This document shows, one piece after another, positions 42,803 through 52,932 of a stretch of DNA of 64,000 bases. The stretch lies in the NCBI GenBank assembly GCA_900547555.1, contig URHG01000006.1, forward strand, positions 18,467-82,466, given 5' to 3'. The translations under genes were made by a program, and so were the position numbers. This DNA comes from an uncultured Porphyromonadaceae bacterium. GTDB lineage: Bacteria; Bacteroidota; Bacteroidia; Bacteroidales; UBA11471. Each line of letters begins with the position of its first letter. Position 1 is the stretch's first letter. The notes under the pieces are model-generated. The model worked only from the letters and a program-made list of their open reading frames with translations, was not told the DNA's origin and made no database searches.

Positions 42803-43645
42803 TTATCGGACAAGACTTTTCAGCCATGCGATTTCTTCCGGCCATCGGCTTTCGTCGGGCGTTTCGAGAATGAGAGGTATGCCGTCGAAGCGGCTGTCTG
42901 CCATGATCCGCTCGAACAATCCGCTGCCTAACGCTCCTTCCCGAAGTACTTCATGGCGGTCGACATGGGAGTCCAATCCCTTTTTGGAGTCGTTTATATG
43001 CATGCCTCGAAGGTATTTCAAGCCGACGATGGCATCGAGTTGCTCAAACGTTTCTGAAAAACCTTCCGGAGTAATCAGGTTGTATCCACCGGCCAGTGCA
43101 TGGCACGTGTCGATACAGATTCCGATACGGCTTTTATCTTCTACTTTGTCGATGATATGAGCCAGATGCTCGAATCTGAATCCTACGTTAGAACCTTGTC
43201 CGGCCGTATTTTCGATGACGGCAGTAACCCCATGTGTCTTATCGAGAGTGATGTTTATCGATTCGGCTATCCGGTCGAGACATGCGTCGACCGATATTTC
43301 TTTCAGATGGGAACCGGGGTGGAAGTTGAGCAAGGTCAAACCCAATTGCTCGCATCGCTGCATTTCATCGAGAAAGGCAGCTCTTGATTTTTCAAGCCCT
43401 TCGGTCTGCGGGTGTCCCAGATTAATAAGATAGCTGTCGTGCGGTAGAATTTGTTGTGCGGTATAGCCGTAAGTTTGGCGACGTTCTTTGAACAAGGCTA
43501 TGCTTTTGGTCGATAACGGGGCTGATACCCATTGTCGCTGATTTTTTGTAAAAAGAGCAAAAGCGGTTGCTCCTATGTTGTGTGCATTCTCGGGTGCGTT
43601 TTCTACGCCACCCGATGCACTTACGTGTGCACCAATGTATTTCAT
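42803..43645 (-). CDS. nfo: Endonuclease IV (AP endonuclease)
   Basis: Incises DNA 5' of abasic sites in base excision repair; cytoplasmic. 280 residues, TIM barrel with three zinc ions: [20 protein letters not shown] start, [58 protein letters not shown] and LILETPDES, all containing the conserved His/Glu/Asp ligands. It sits between two carbohydrate-active genes, 11 bp after the GH43 gene on the same strand, so it is probably read through from that gene. Confidence 0.96.
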   Translation of the reverse strand: MKYIGAHVSASGGVENAPENAHNIGATAFALFTKNQRQWVSAPLSTKSIALFKERRQTYGYTAQQILPHDSYLINLGHPQTEGLEKSRAAFLDEMQRCEQLGLTLLNFHPGSHLKEISVDACLDRIAESINITLDKTHGVTAVIENTAGQGSNVGFRFEHLAHIIDKVEDKSRIGICIDTCHALAGGYNLITPEGFSETFEQLDAIVGLKYLRGMHINDSKKGLDSHVDRHEVLREGALGSGLFERIMADSRFDGIPLILETPDESRWPEEIAWLKSLVR

Positions 43646-43656
43646 AATGATAAAAG

Positions 43657-45237
43657 TTATTGGAATATAAAATCGTATAATTCGCAGAGCGATTGGCCTT
43701 CCACATCTGAGGTGAATAACATGTAGAGAGCATGTTTCCCTTTCAATCCTCTTACTCCCGAGAGTGGGGCGGTGTGTTCACTCACTGTACCGTCGGATGT
43801 GGAGTCGAGTTTCAATCGACCTATCTCTTTACCTCCCCGGCTTTTCCACGGACTGTCAATCATGAAAATGATTTCCCCGTCTATGCCTGTCGATTTCAGT
43901 CGCAGACATAATTCGGCTTTTTTGCGGCGCCCCAATAGGTCGAAATTGAAATATTTATACCCGATGATGGAGCCGTTTGTGTTGTTGACGACCGGTGCAT
44001 GAAAGGCATTCCGGCTGTAAGAGGCGTCGAGGCCATCATCTCCCGCATAAGTCGCTTTGACATAAGATCCGCTGTGTATGTAGTTGGGGTATTTCTTGAT
44101 AATAGGAGTGGGCCCGGTATAGTAGCAGACAATACCGGCCGGTTGGCGTTCAAAAGGATTCAGTCCTTCGGAACAAAAGCCTTCGGAGGTGTATTCGGCC
44201 TCGGAAATTTCTACTTTGTCTTTTTTTACGTTAACGGTAACCGGTGCGACCATGGCCTGACGCGAAAATTCATTCGTCCCTATTTGCCGGTGATAGAAGA
44301 CATACCATTGCCCGTTTATCTCGGCCAGACTACCGTGGGTATTCCCTCCCGAGTTGGCCGTAGGAATGACTTTGCCTTGTTCGTCATATCCGCGAGCACG
44401 GCCATCGATAAGAGTTCCACCGTAAGTGAACGGCCCTAACGGACTGTCGCTGTAAGCGTAAGCCAATGTATAGTTGGTGGAAGGAAGCGAAAATTCACCA
44501 TCTTTGGTAACCCGGCTATATATGAATACATATTTCCCGTTGATTTTCCGCATCGAGGAGGCCTCGAAAAATCGGAATTCGCCTTCTTGTTTACAGCCCG
44601 AAATCATATCTTCTACAATGTGTGTACCGGGTTTTACGGTACACATGGTCGTAGGGTCGAGTTCGGCGCCGAAAGAGCGATTGAATCCCCAATAACCATA
44701 TACCCGGCCGTCATCATCGCAAAAAATAGCAGGGTCGAACCCGAATATTCCGTAAGTAGTACGGCCGTCGTCATTCCAATTGCATACCTCAAAAGGACCG
44801 TCGGGACGATAGGATTTGGCTATCATGTTTTGTCTGCCGTCGACTTGGTTGTTGGGACATAAATAATATACTTTACGGCCATTTTCGATACATTCCATTA
44901 CATCGGGTGCATACAATACATCGGCCAAAGTATCGGGTGTGAAAGGTTGTCCGTCTCGGGTGAATTCCGATTTGAAAATCACACCGTCGTATCGCCATTC
45001 ACGTAAATTGTCGACCGAGGCCGACCATACGACTTGGTCGCGTCCGCAATAGTGCGTGCGCAGATTATCGTGCGAACCGTAGATATATACACGGAAAGAG
45101 CCGGGCTTGTCGGGATCCTCAAATACATACGGTTCTCCGTCGGGAATATGTTCCCACAAAGGAAGAAACGGATTTTGTGCATTGGCACATATACCGCCGA
45201 CAACAAATACGACAATAAAGCTAAATAATTTCTTCAT
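43657..45237 (-). CDS. GH43 glycoside hydrolase
   Basis: 526 residues with signal peptide ([16 protein letters not shown]). Five-bladed propeller of GH43: base Asp region [20 protein letters not shown], pKa-modulating Asp in [13 protein letters not shown], acid Glu in [15 protein letters not shown], and [21 protein letters not shown]-terminal beta-sandwich (about 400-526) resembling a CBM6-like domain. GH43 members cleave arabinofuranosides, xylosides or galactosides; arabinose or galactose on pectin is the likely target given the neighbours, but the subfamily cannot be read. Has its own promoter and probably drives nfo. Confidence 0.9.
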   Translation of the reverse strand: MKKLFSFIVVFVVGGICANAQNPFLPLWEHIPDGEPYVFEDPDKPGSFRVYIYGSHDNLRTHYCGRDQVVWSASVDNLREWRYDGVIFKSEFTRDGQPFTPDTLADVLYAPDVMECIENGRKVYYLCPNNQVDGRQNMIAKSYRPDGPFEVCNWNDDGRTTYGIFGFDPAIFCDDDGRVYGYWGFNRSFGAELDPTTMCTVKPGTHIVEDMISGCKQEGEFRFFEASSMRKINGKYVFIYSRVTKDGEFSLPSTNYTLAYAYSDSPLGPFTYGGTLIDGRARGYDEQGKVIPTANSGGNTHGSLAEINGQWYVFYHRQIGTNEFSRQAMVAPVTVNVKKDKVEISEAEYTSEGFCSEGLNPFERQPAGIVCYYTGPTPIIKKYPNYIHSGSYVKATYAGDDGLDASYSRNAFHAPVVNNTNGSIIGYKYFNFDLLGRRKKAELCLRLKSTGIDGEIIFMIDSPWKSRGGKEIGRLKLDSTSDGTVSEHTAPLSGVRGLKGKHALYMLFTSDVEGQSLCELYDFIFQ

Positions 45238-45527
45238 GTTGTGATAACTGTTTTGGGCCGAAAATTTTTCATAAAGATATTGAATATATTGGTTCGAGAC
45301 AAATTAAGAAACAATTCTTTTCAAATGATAACCGATGATAAAATGTGGAATGGATATTTGTTTCTTGTTATTAGGATTTTCATATATCCGATTGCGCAAA
45401 GAGACGGTGCTCTCTTGTTGGCGTGATAATGAGTCGGTAAGGGTGGGTTAGATAAAAAACGACTGATTTTATTTTATACTGTCTTTCCTTTCGCTATATT
45501 TGTCTGTCGGAAATCAGTGATGGTATT
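45238..45527. other. Divergent intergenic region, GH43/alcohol dehydrogenase
   Basis: About 290 bp. Minus-strand promoter elements for GH43: TTTG (45303-45300), 20 nt, TATCTTTA (45279-45272). Plus-strand -7 element TATATTTG at about 45495-45502 for the dehydrogenase. A motif TTTGAAAAGAA near 45320 (minus) resembles TTTGAAAAGGAA at the pectin operon promoter. Nothing else seen. Confidence 0.5.
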
Positions 45528-46703
45528 ATGAATAATTTTTCTTTTCACAGCCCTACCGAGTTTGTATTCGGAAAAGATACGGAAAAACAGACCGGCCTTT
45601 TGTGTAAGAAGTACGGGGCAACACGAGTATTGATTGTATATGGTGGCGGTTCGGTTGTACGTAGCGGCCTATTACAACGGGTGGAACAATCGTTGGAAGA
45701 TGCCGGTATATCTTATGTCGAGCTGGGTGGCATTCAGCCCAATCCTACCGATCCGAAAGTCTATGAAGGGATAGATCTTGCACGTAGGGAAGGGGTCGAT
45801 ATGTTGTTGCCTGTCGGTGGCGGATCGGTGATAGATACGGCGAAGGCTATTGCTGCCGGAGTTCCTTATGAGGGAGATTTTTGGGATTTTTTCATACGGA
45901 AAGCCATTGTGAAAAGAGCTTTGAAGGTGGGCGTCGTACTTACGATTCCTGCTGCCGGAAGCGAAGGATCCGGAAACAGTGTTATCACCAAACTCGACGG
46001 ATTACAGAAATTGAGTCTACGTACCCCTGATGCATTGCGTCCCGTTTTTGCTGTCATGAATCCGGAATTGACTTATACATTGCCCTCTTTCCAGACGGCA
46101 TGTGGTATTGTAGACATGATGGCTCATATCATGGAGCGTTATTTTTCCAATACTCCGGGCGTGGAAATTACCGACAGGTTGTGTGAGGGAGCGTTGAAAG
46201 CGATCATGAAAGAGGCGGCCGTTGTCATGCAGAGACCGACCGATTATGATACCCGTGCCAATTTGATGTGGAGCGGAACGATTGCACATAACGGTATTTG
46301 TGGGGTCGGTCGGGAAGAAGACTGGGCATCGCATTTCATGGAACACGAAGTGAGCGCCGTTTACGATGTGGCTCACGGTGCGGGATTGGCGGTTATTTTT
46401 CCGGCATGGTTGACTTTTATGGCCGAACATCATATTGAAAAAGTTTATCAGTTTTCCGTGCGGGTGATGGATATTCCTGCCGGAAAAGATAGAAAGGCCG
46501 TTGCATTGGAAGGTATCGATAGGTTGAAAAACTTCTATACATCGATCGGTATGCCTGTCAATTTCGGAGAGCTGGGAATCGAAAATCCTGATGTCGACTT
46601 GCTGGTGAAAAAATTGCATGCAAATAAAGGCGAGCAAGTCGGGTGTTATTTTAAGCTTACATCGGAATACAGCAGGGAGATATACGAAATAGCTTGTCGA
46701 TAG
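45528..46703 (+). CDS. Iron-containing alcohol dehydrogenase (BdhA/YqhD group)
   Basis: NAD(P)H-dependent group III alcohol dehydrogenase, 391 residues. N-terminal Rossmann part: FHSPTEFVFGKDTEKQTG, LIVYGGGSV, and the nucleotide motif PVGGGSVIDTAKAIAAG. C-terminal metal-binding part with IVDMMAHIMERYF, DWASHFMEHEVSAVYDVAHG, supplying Asp and His ligands for Fe or Zn. Closest to butanol dehydrogenase/YqhD-type enzymes acting on aldehydes. Monocistronic or with the following gene (gap 32 bp). Confidence 0.92.
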   Translation: MNNFSFHSPTEFVFGKDTEKQTGLLCKKYGATRVLIVYGGGSVVRSGLLQRVEQSLEDAGISYVELGGIQPNPTDPKVYEGIDLARREGVDMLLPVGGGSVIDTAKAIAAGVPYEGDFWDFFIRKAIVKRALKVGVVLTIPAAGSEGSGNSVITKLDGLQKLSLRTPDALRPVFAVMNPELTYTLPSFQTACGIVDMMAHIMERYFSNTPGVEITDRLCEGALKAIMKEAAVVMQRPTDYDTRANLMWSGTIAHNGICGVGREEDWASHFMEHEVSAVYDVAHGAGLAVIFPAWLTFMAEHHIEKVYQFSVRVMDIPAGKDRKAVALEGIDRLKNFYTSIGMPVNFGELGIENPDVDLLVKKLHANKGEQVGCYFKLTSEYSREIYEIACR

Positions 46704-46735
46704 ATAGGATTTGTTGTCGGTTTATTCGGTGAAAA

Positions 46736-47482
46736 ATGTTAAGCAAGAATAAAATAAAATTTATACAATCGTTGGAGCGGAAAAAGACCCGGAAGGAATA
46801 CGGGTGTTTTTTGGCCGAAAGCAATAAGTTGGTAGAAGACACGATTGTAGCATTTTCATGCAAATTGTTGGTGGCGACGTCGGAATGGTTACAGGCGCAT
46901 CCCGGAGTACGAGCCGACGAAATCGTAGAAGCCTCTCCCGATGAAATATGCCGGGCCTCGTTGCTCTCTTCACCACAGGACGTGATAGCCGTTTATGAAA
47001 TCCCGCAGTACACTGTGCAGCCGGCGTCGTTGTCGCAGCAGTTGGTTTTAGCTCTTGATACGGTACAAGACCCCGGAAATCTCGGTACGATTGTGCGTAT
47101 TGCCGACTGGTATGGTATAGAGCATATCCTTTGTTCTCCGCTTTGCGCCGACCTTTACAACCCCAAAGTCGTACAAGCTACTATGGGTGCTTTGGCTCGT
47201 GTACAAGTACATTATGTCGAGCTGGCCGATTTCCTTTCGCAAATCGATGCTCCGATATACGGAACATTTCTTGATGGTGAAAATATTTATACCCAATCTC
47301 TTACCCCGTCGGGTGTCATTGTGATGGGAAACGAAGGAAACGGAATATCGCCCGAAGTGAGGAGCCTTGTTACTCATACGCTTTTTCTTCCCAGCTATCC
47401 CGAAGGTAGAACAACGTCCGAGTCTCTCAATGTCGCGGTTGCAACGGCGGTGGTTTGTTCCGAGTTCCGTCGTCCCAAATAA
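46736..47482 (+). CDS. SpoU/TrmH-type RNA 2'-O-methyltransferase
   Basis: SAM-dependent methylation of a ribose in rRNA or tRNA. 248 residues: an N-terminal substrate-binding domain (KFIQSLERKKTRKEYGCFLA) and a SPOUT knot with motif 1 DTVQDPGNLGTIVRIADWYG, motif 2 GVIVMGNEGNGISPEV and motif 3 SESLNVAVATAVVCSEF. The target nucleotide is not evident. Convergent with mazG. Confidence 0.93.
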   Translation: MLSKNKIKFIQSLERKKTRKEYGCFLAESNKLVEDTIVAFSCKLLVATSEWLQAHPGVRADEIVEASPDEICRASLLSSPQDVIAVYEIPQYTVQPASLSQQLVLALDTVQDPGNLGTIVRIADWYGIEHILCSPLCADLYNPKVVQATMGALARVQVHYVELADFLSQIDAPIYGTFLDGENIYTQSLTPSGVIVMGNEGNGISPEVRSLVTHTLFLPSYPEGRTTSESLNVAVATAVVCSEFRRPK

Positions 47483-47514
47483 AAAATCTCCGGAGAATAT
47501 CACCGAAGATTTTT
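47482..47514. terminator. Bidirectional terminator between convergent genes
   Basis: AAAAATCT and AGATTTTT arms with one mismatch and an inner CGG/CCG, flanked by T/A runs; overlaps the end of the methyltransferase stop. Confidence 0.6.
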
Positions 47515-47533
47515 AGGGTATAGAATAATTTTC

Positions 47534-48328
47534 TTATAATCCTTTTGACTTGGCCTCATTCCAAAGTGAGTCCATTTCTCCGAGGGTCATTTCTTTAATA
47601 TTTTTGTTTTGCCGTTTTGCCGCCTCTTCTATGTAGTTAAAACGCCGTATAAATTTTTGATTGGTTCTTTCGAGTGCGTTTTCGGGGTTGATTTTATGAA
47701 GCCTTGCCGCGTTGATGAGGCTGAATAACAGATCTCCGAATTCTTGTTCGGCTTTATTCTCATTCAGGTGGCTCAGTTCGTTTTCAAATTCCCCGATTTC
47801 CTCTTTCACCTTATCCCACACCTGTTCTTTTTCTTCCCAATCAAACCCTACATTACAAGCTTTCTCTTGTATGCGATAGGCTTTGATAAGGGCGGGCAGA
47901 GTATTCGGGACTCCGGCAAGAACGGTTTTGTTTCCTCCTTTTTCTTTTAATTTGAGTGCTTCCCAATTTTGTTCGACTTGTCCCGATGAATCGACTTGTG
48001 TCGACCCGAAAACATGCGGGTGGCGGTAGATTAGTTTTTCGCACAGTGCGTCGCAGACATCGGCTATGTCGTATAGCTCTTTTTCTTCTCCTATTTTTGC
48101 ATAAAAAGCGACATGCAGGAGAACATCGCCCAGTTCTTTTTTTATCGATGCCGGATCGTTGTTGGTAATGGCTTCACACAATTCGTATGTTTCTTCTATC
48201 GTGTTGGCGCGAAGCGATTCGTTGGTTTGTTTGCGATCCCACGGGCATTTGAGCCGTAATTCATCGAGTATGTCGAGAAAGTGACCGAAAGATTCGATCT
48301 TTTCTTCTCTTGTGTGTCGAGGTGTCAT
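47534..48328 (-). CDS. mazG: Nucleoside triphosphate pyrophosphohydrolase
   Basis: House-cleaning hydrolase of (d)NTPs to NMP and PPi. 264 residues starting MTPRHTREEKIESF; a longer open frame upstream lacks family similarity. Two MazG domains: domain 1 with DELRLKCPWDRKQTNESL and EETYELCEAI plus KKELGDVLLHVAFYAKI, and domain 2 with WEEKEQVWDKVKEEIGEFE and EFGDLLFSLINAARL, each containing the ExxE and ExxD metal sites. Full length compared with E. coli MazG (263). Confidence 0.94.
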   Translation of the reverse strand: MTPRHTREEKIESFGHFLDILDELRLKCPWDRKQTNESLRANTIEETYELCEAITNNDPASIKKELGDVLLHVAFYAKIGEEKELYDIADVCDALCEKLIYRHPHVFGSTQVDSSGQVEQNWEALKLKEKGGNKTVLAGVPNTLPALIKAYRIQEKACNVGFDWEEKEQVWDKVKEEIGEFENELSHLNENKAEQEFGDLLFSLINAARLHKINPENALERTNQKFIRRFNYIEEAAKRQNKNIKEMTLGEMDSLWNEAKSKGL

Positions 48329-48487
48329 ATCGTATATTTTTAGTGAAGGCAAAGGTAAAAATTTCTGACAGACGAGCCAATTGACAATGATTAATAGATA
48401 AAAAATGACATCATCAATTTCTAAAACTCTCGATTTTCTCAAATAATATGTCTATTTTTGCAAACTTACAAATAATTATGAGTTTCT

Positions 48488-49531
48488 ATGATTCCCAAGA
48501 TACTGTCGAAAAGCGAAGCCGATGAAATAAGCAGTTGCATCGATGAGGCCGAACACGTCGTCATTGTTTGCCATGTGGCACCCGACGGCGATGCGATCGG
48601 TTCTTCTTTGGCTTTATGGCATACGTTGACCGATTTGGGTAAAGACGCCTATGTGATCGTTCCCGATCAATATCCCGCCAGCCTGCGTTTTTTGAAAGGC
48701 TGTAAAGATATACTTGTCTATACCCGTTACACCGACTTTGCTCAAAAATTGATAGAACGAGCCGATTTGATTTTCTGTTTGGATTTCAATGAGCCGAAAC
48801 GGGTTGATTCGATGGAGCCGGTTTTGATGGCGTCGAAAGCAAAGAAAATATTGATAGACCATCACTTGTATCCATCTTCGTTTTGCGATATAACGATATC
48901 TCATCCCGAAATATCTTCGAGTTGTGAAGTGTTGTTCCGTGTAATTTGCAGTTTGGGATTGTTTGAGCAGATGTCTGTCGATGCGGCCAATGCCATTTAT
49001 ACCGGTATGATGACCGATACAGGAAATTTTACTTATAATTCGAATTATCCCGAAATATATATAACCATAGCCGAGCTGATAAAGAAAGGTATCAATAAGG
49101 ATACGATATATGCCCGCATTCACAATACGAATAGCGAGGAGAAATTGCGCTTGAACGGTTTTGCGATTTCGCAAAAGATGGAGGTGTTTCCCGAGTATGA
49201 TGCGGCGATAATCAGTTTATCTCAGAAAGAGTTGAACCATTATCATTATCAGAAAGGCGATACCGAGGGTCTTGTAAATGTCCCTCTTTCTATGGAAAAT
49301 ATTCTTTTTTCGGCTTTCTTGCGGGAAGAATCGAATTTGATAAAAATATCGTTACGCTCCAAAGGAACGTTTCCTGCTAATAAAATTGCATCGGAGTATT
49401 TCAATGGTGGCGGCCATCTGAATGCTGCCGGAGGGGAATTCTATGGTACATTGCAGGAAGCAGAAAATTTGATGCATAAAATATTGCCGGTTATCGGAGA
49501 ATTGGCTATTCAATCAAAAAATGAACAATAA
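48488..49531 (+). CDS. DHH-family phosphoesterase (NrnA type)
   Basis: Bifunctional nanoRNase / pAp-phosphatase-type enzyme, 347 residues. DHH domain motifs: VCHVAPDGDAIGSSLALWH, FCLDFNEPKRVD, LIDHHLYPSSF and MMTDTGNFTYNS, the metal-binding Asp/His sites; DHHA1 domain at the end with YFNGGGHLNAAGGEF (GGGH motif). Degrades 2-5 nt RNA and 3'-phosphoadenosine phosphate in homologues. Its stop is next to the start of the following lipoprotein gene. Confidence 0.92.
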   Translation: MIPKILSKSEADEISSCIDEAEHVVIVCHVAPDGDAIGSSLALWHTLTDLGKDAYVIVPDQYPASLRFLKGCKDILVYTRYTDFAQKLIERADLIFCLDFNEPKRVDSMEPVLMASKAKKILIDHHLYPSSFCDITISHPEISSSCEVLFRVICSLGLFEQMSVDAANAIYTGMMTDTGNFTYNSNYPEIYITIAELIKKGINKDTIYARIHNTNSEEKLRLNGFAISQKMEVFPEYDAAIISLSQKELNHYHYQKGDTEGLVNVPLSMENILFSAFLREESNLIKISLRSKGTFPANKIASEYFNGGGHLNAAGGEFYGTLQEAENLMHKILPVIGELAIQSKNEQ

Positions 49532-49532
49532 T

Positions 49533-50129
49533 ATGAATATGAAATTTTTTATAACGATTTCGGTTTTCTTTTCGGTATTCGCATTTGCCTCTTGCGATGA
49601 TGGAAAAACATATATAGAGTTGCGTGAGGAAGAAGATCACGCGATAGAGAAATATCTTACGACCGATGGTCGTTGGGTGGCAGACCTCCCCAGTGACGGA
49701 AATTTCCAAACGGCCGAGAATACCGATAATCCACCTTTTTATAGACTCCCCGATGAGGTATATATGCAGATTCTCTCGATGGGATACCGCGACTCGACCA
49801 ATAGTTTTTTTGTTGCCGATGATAAAGTTTATTTCCGATATACGCGTATGAGCCTGACCGATTGGGCCGATGGCATCGTCTCGACTTCGGGAAATATGAA
49901 TGATGCAAGTGGTGGCAGTGATAAGTATTATTTTACATATACGACGCAAATGGGCTCGAATTACTCGATGTATTTTGAGTATGGACTGGGAATCCAATAT
50001 CCGTTGAGATATGTAGGCAATGGAGCGTTGTTGAATTTGGTCGTTCCGTCTAAAATGGGTTTTGCCAGTGAAATTTCTGATGTTATTCCCTATTTATATA
50101 CCATTAAGTATAACTTGAAAGAAAATTGA
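49533..50129 (+). CDS. DUF4827-like lipoprotein
   Basis: About 198 residues, lipoprotein signal with lipobox VFAFASC. The mature part resembles FKBP-like or DUF4827 proteins of Bacteroidales: DDGKTYIELREEEDHAIEKY near the start, VYMQILSMGYRDSTNSFFV, VYFRYTRMSLTDWADG, and GIQYPLRYVGNGALLNLVVP, which recall a degenerate peptidyl-prolyl isomerase fold; catalysis is uncertain. The start is the ATG after the preceding stop; an ATG at 49521 would overlap by 11 bp. Forms a unit with the DHH gene and glmM (10 bp). Confidence 0.75.
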   Translation: MNMKFFITISVFFSVFAFASCDDGKTYIELREEEDHAIEKYLTTDGRWVADLPSDGNFQTAENTDNPPFYRLPDEVYMQILSMGYRDSTNSFFVADDKVYFRYTRMSLTDWADGIVSTSGNMNDASGGSDKYYFTYTTQMGSNYSMYFEYGLGIQYPLRYVGNGALLNLVVPSKMGFASEISDVIPYLYTIKYNLKEN

Positions 50130-50139
50130 TAACCCGTCT

Positions 50140-51528
50140 ATGTCATTGATAAAATCTATTTCAGGAATCAGAGGAACTATCGGCGGAAAAGCCGGTGAGG
50201 GTCTGAATCCGCTTGATATTGTAAAGTTTACGGCAGCCTATGCAACGTTTATACAGCGTACGACAAAGTTGCCGGTAAAGAAAATCGTTGTGGGAAGAGA
50301 TGCCCGTGTTTCGGGCGAAATGGTCTCTCACTGCGTAATCGGTACTCTCATGGGTATGGGGTTCGATGTTGTCGATTTGGGTCTGGCTACTACTCCGACC
50401 ACCGAACTGGCCGTAGTATGGGAAGCTGCTTGCGGCGGAATTATTCTCACCGCAAGCCACAATCCCAAACAATGGAACGCGTTGAAGCTGTTAAATGAGC
50501 ATGGCGAGTTTCTGAATGCAGATGAAGGTAACGAAGTATTGCGCATAGCAGAAACGGGAGATTTTGAGTTTGTCGATATTGAAAACTTGGGACATGTAAA
50601 AAATGATAATACATCGATAACCAAGCATATAGATAGTGTATTATCTTTAAAATTGGTCGATGTAGAAGCCATTAAAAAGGCCGGTTTTTCTGTTGCTGTC
50701 GATTGTGTGAATTCTGTTGGAGGAATAGCTATACCTGCTTTATTGGAAGCGTTGGGTGTGAAGAAAATCGTTCCTCTCAACTGTCGTCCCGACGGCCTTT
50801 TTCCCCACAATCCCGAGCCTTTGCCCCAGCATCTTACCGAAATATCCGATTTGATGAAAAACGGAGGAATAGATGTGGGATTTGTCGTAGATCCTGATGT
50901 AGACCGTTTGGCCATTGTTTGTGAAAACGGAGACATGTTTGGCGAAGAATATACGCTTGTTGCTGTATCGGATTATGTTTTGCGCCATACTCCCGGTAAT
51001 ACGGTCTCTAATTTGAGTTCTACCCGGGCATTGAGAGACGTAACGCGTTCTTTGGGGGGTGAGTATAGCGCTGCTGCCGTAGGTGAAGTGAATGTGGTGG
51101 CAAAAATGAAAGAGGTCGGTGCTGTCATAGGCGGTGAGGGCAACGGTGGTGTGATTTATCCCGATAGTCATTACGGGAGAGATGCCCTTGTGGGTATTGC
51201 GTTGTTTTTGACACATTTGGCTAAGGAGAAAAAACAAGTGAGTGAATTGCGTGCCACATATCCGTCGTACGGAATGACGAAACAGCGTATAGATTTGACA
51301 CCCTCTATCGACGTTGATGCCTTGTTGCGGGCTGTCAAAGAACAATATATCCGATACGAGGTTACTGATATAGATGGGGTGAAAATCGATTTTCCCGATG
51401 GCTGGGTGCATCTGCGAAAATCGAATACAGAGCCGATTATCCGGGTGTATGCCGAGGCGGCGACAGTAGAGTCTGCTGAAGAAAAAGCTGCTGCCGTTAT
51501 GGCGGTTATCCGGTCTATGGTAGAGTAG
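50140..51528 (+). CDS. glmM: Phosphoglucosamine mutase
   Basis: Interconverts glucosamine-6-P and glucosamine-1-P for UDP-GlcNAc, wall and LPS synthesis. 462 residues of the alpha-D-phosphohexomutase family: ISGIRGTIGGKAGEGLNPLD, active-site Ser in LTASHNPKQWNALKLLNEHG, metal loop VDPDVDRLAIV, sugar-binding GEGNGGVIYPD and phosphate-binding RKSNTEPIIRVYAEA. Length and the GEGNGG motif favour GlmM over phosphoglucomutase, though Bacteroidota members may be broad. Preceded by the lipoprotein gene. Confidence 0.88.
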   Translation: MSLIKSISGIRGTIGGKAGEGLNPLDIVKFTAAYATFIQRTTKLPVKKIVVGRDARVSGEMVSHCVIGTLMGMGFDVVDLGLATTPTTELAVVWEAACGGIILTASHNPKQWNALKLLNEHGEFLNADEGNEVLRIAETGDFEFVDIENLGHVKNDNTSITKHIDSVLSLKLVDVEAIKKAGFSVAVDCVNSVGGIAIPALLEALGVKKIVPLNCRPDGLFPHNPEPLPQHLTEISDLMKNGGIDVGFVVDPDVDRLAIVCENGDMFGEEYTLVAVSDYVLRHTPGNTVSNLSSTRALRDVTRSLGGEYSAAAVGEVNVVAKMKEVGAVIGGEGNGGVIYPDSHYGRDALVGIALFLTHLAKEKKQVSELRATYPSYGMTKQRIDLTPSIDVDALLRAVKEQYIRYEVTDIDGVKIDFPDGWVHLRKSNTEPIIRVYAEAATVESAEEKAAAVMAVIRSMVE

Positions 51529-51591
51529 GCTGTGCGTTATCTTTTTGTGCAGATAAAAACAAACTCGATAAATTTCTTTTCCCGATAGAAT

Positions 51592-52797
51592 ATGAACAGA
51601 TTGGAATATGAAATCGAACAGTTCCTACGGGGATTGGAATTGAGCGAAGCCGGTGTCGAGTGGACTAAAAGAATTGTATGGGTAATTGTCATTTTACTCA
51701 TTTCTCTTTTGTTGGCGAGAATATTTCGCCATTTTTTTATCCCCATATTACAGAAGATAAGCAAGCGTACCAAGATACAGTGGGACGACCATTTGTTTCA
51801 AGACGATATCATGCATAAGGCCACGAGGCTGATACCTCCTGTGGTCTGGTATTTGCTGTTGCCTTTTGCGTTTGGAAATACGCCGTATTTGCTGGATATT
51901 TTTTTGCGGGGAGCCCAAATATATCTTATCGTGGTATCGTTGATGCTCATCAATTCGGTCATGAATACGTTGTATAAGATTTCGAATATGAACGAAACCT
52001 TGCGTACGCGACCGTTGAAAGGTGTTTACCAGATGGTGATTTTGGTTTCGAGTTGTATCGGGGCCATATTGATTATCAGTATACTTCTCGGGAAAAATGC
52101 AACGACGATATTGGCCGGATTGGGAGCTTCGGCAGCCATATTGATGCTCATTTTCAAGGATAGTATTCTCGGTCTTGTTGCCGGTGTGCAATTGTCGGCC
52201 AATGATATGTTGCGTCCCGGCGATTGGATTACAATGAATAAGTACGGTGCCGACGGTTTTGTAACAGAGGTAACATTGACCACTGTAAAAATACAAAACT
52301 TCGATAAGACGATAACGACAATACCTCCGTATGCCTTAGTGAGTGATTCATTCCAGAATTGGAGGGGCATGTTTGAAAGCGGTGGCCGGCGTATCAAACG
52401 GTCTCTCCTTATCGATGCCCATACGGTGCGATTTTGTACCCGGGAAGAATGTTTGCGTTTTCGAGAGCGACATTGGATCGATGAGAATGAAGGACGGGAA
52501 GAACGCTCGCTTGTCAATCTGCATGTATATAGGAAGTATGTATTGAATTATTTGCAGCACTCTCCTTATGTACATGGTGATTTGTTGCAGATGGTGCGTA
52601 TGTTGCAGCCGACGGCAGAAGGTATTCCTATCGAGGTGTACTGTTTTACAAAAGAGACCAACTGGATCAGTTATGAAACTCATCAGGGAGAAATTTTCGA
52701 TCATCTGTTGGCCGTATTGCCCGAGTTCGGGCTGCGAATATTTCAGCGGCCTTCGGGTGTAGATATACAGAATTTCGAAATAAAAGAAAGCCGTTAG
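51592..52797 (+). CDS. MscS-family mechanosensitive channel
   Basis: 401 residues: transmembrane segments at about 25-45 (IVWVIVILLISLLLARIF), 78-95, 100-120 and 145-165, then the pore helix and MscS beta domain (ATTILAGLGASAAILMLIFK; SILGLVAGVQLSANDMLRPG; DWITMNKYGADGFVTEVTLT; VKIQNFDKTITTIPPYALVS). The C-terminal domain is longer than E. coli MscS and resembles the YbdG/MscM group. Opens on membrane tension. Standing alone before lepA. Confidence 0.9.
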   Translation: MNRLEYEIEQFLRGLELSEAGVEWTKRIVWVIVILLISLLLARIFRHFFIPILQKISKRTKIQWDDHLFQDDIMHKATRLIPPVVWYLLLPFAFGNTPYLLDIFLRGAQIYLIVVSLMLINSVMNTLYKISNMNETLRTRPLKGVYQMVILVSSCIGAILIISILLGKNATTILAGLGASAAILMLIFKDSILGLVAGVQLSANDMLRPGDWITMNKYGADGFVTEVTLTTVKIQNFDKTITTIPPYALVSDSFQNWRGMFESGGRRIKRSLLIDAHTVRFCTREECLRFRERHWIDENEGREERSLVNLHVYRKYVLNYLQHSPYVHGDLLQMVRMLQPTAEGIPIEVYCFTKETNWISYETHQGEIFDHLLAVLPEFGLRIFQRPSGVDIQNFEIKESR

Positions 52798-52873
52798 TCA
52801 TTATTCCCGTTTTTACCGAATTTATGAGGGCCGATCCCTAAGTCTTTTTACAGGGCTTCTCGTTGGAGTCGGT

Positions 52874-52904
52874 TTTTTAGATTCACCTTTTTATTTTATC
52901 TTTG
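52874..52904 (+). promoter_or_regulatory. Promoter of lepA
   Basis: TTTT (52874-52877), 19 nt, TATCTTTG (52897-52904), 28 nt before the lepA ATG. Confidence 0.65.
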
Positions 52905-52932
52905 TACTGAAATTTATCTTGAATATACAGGA

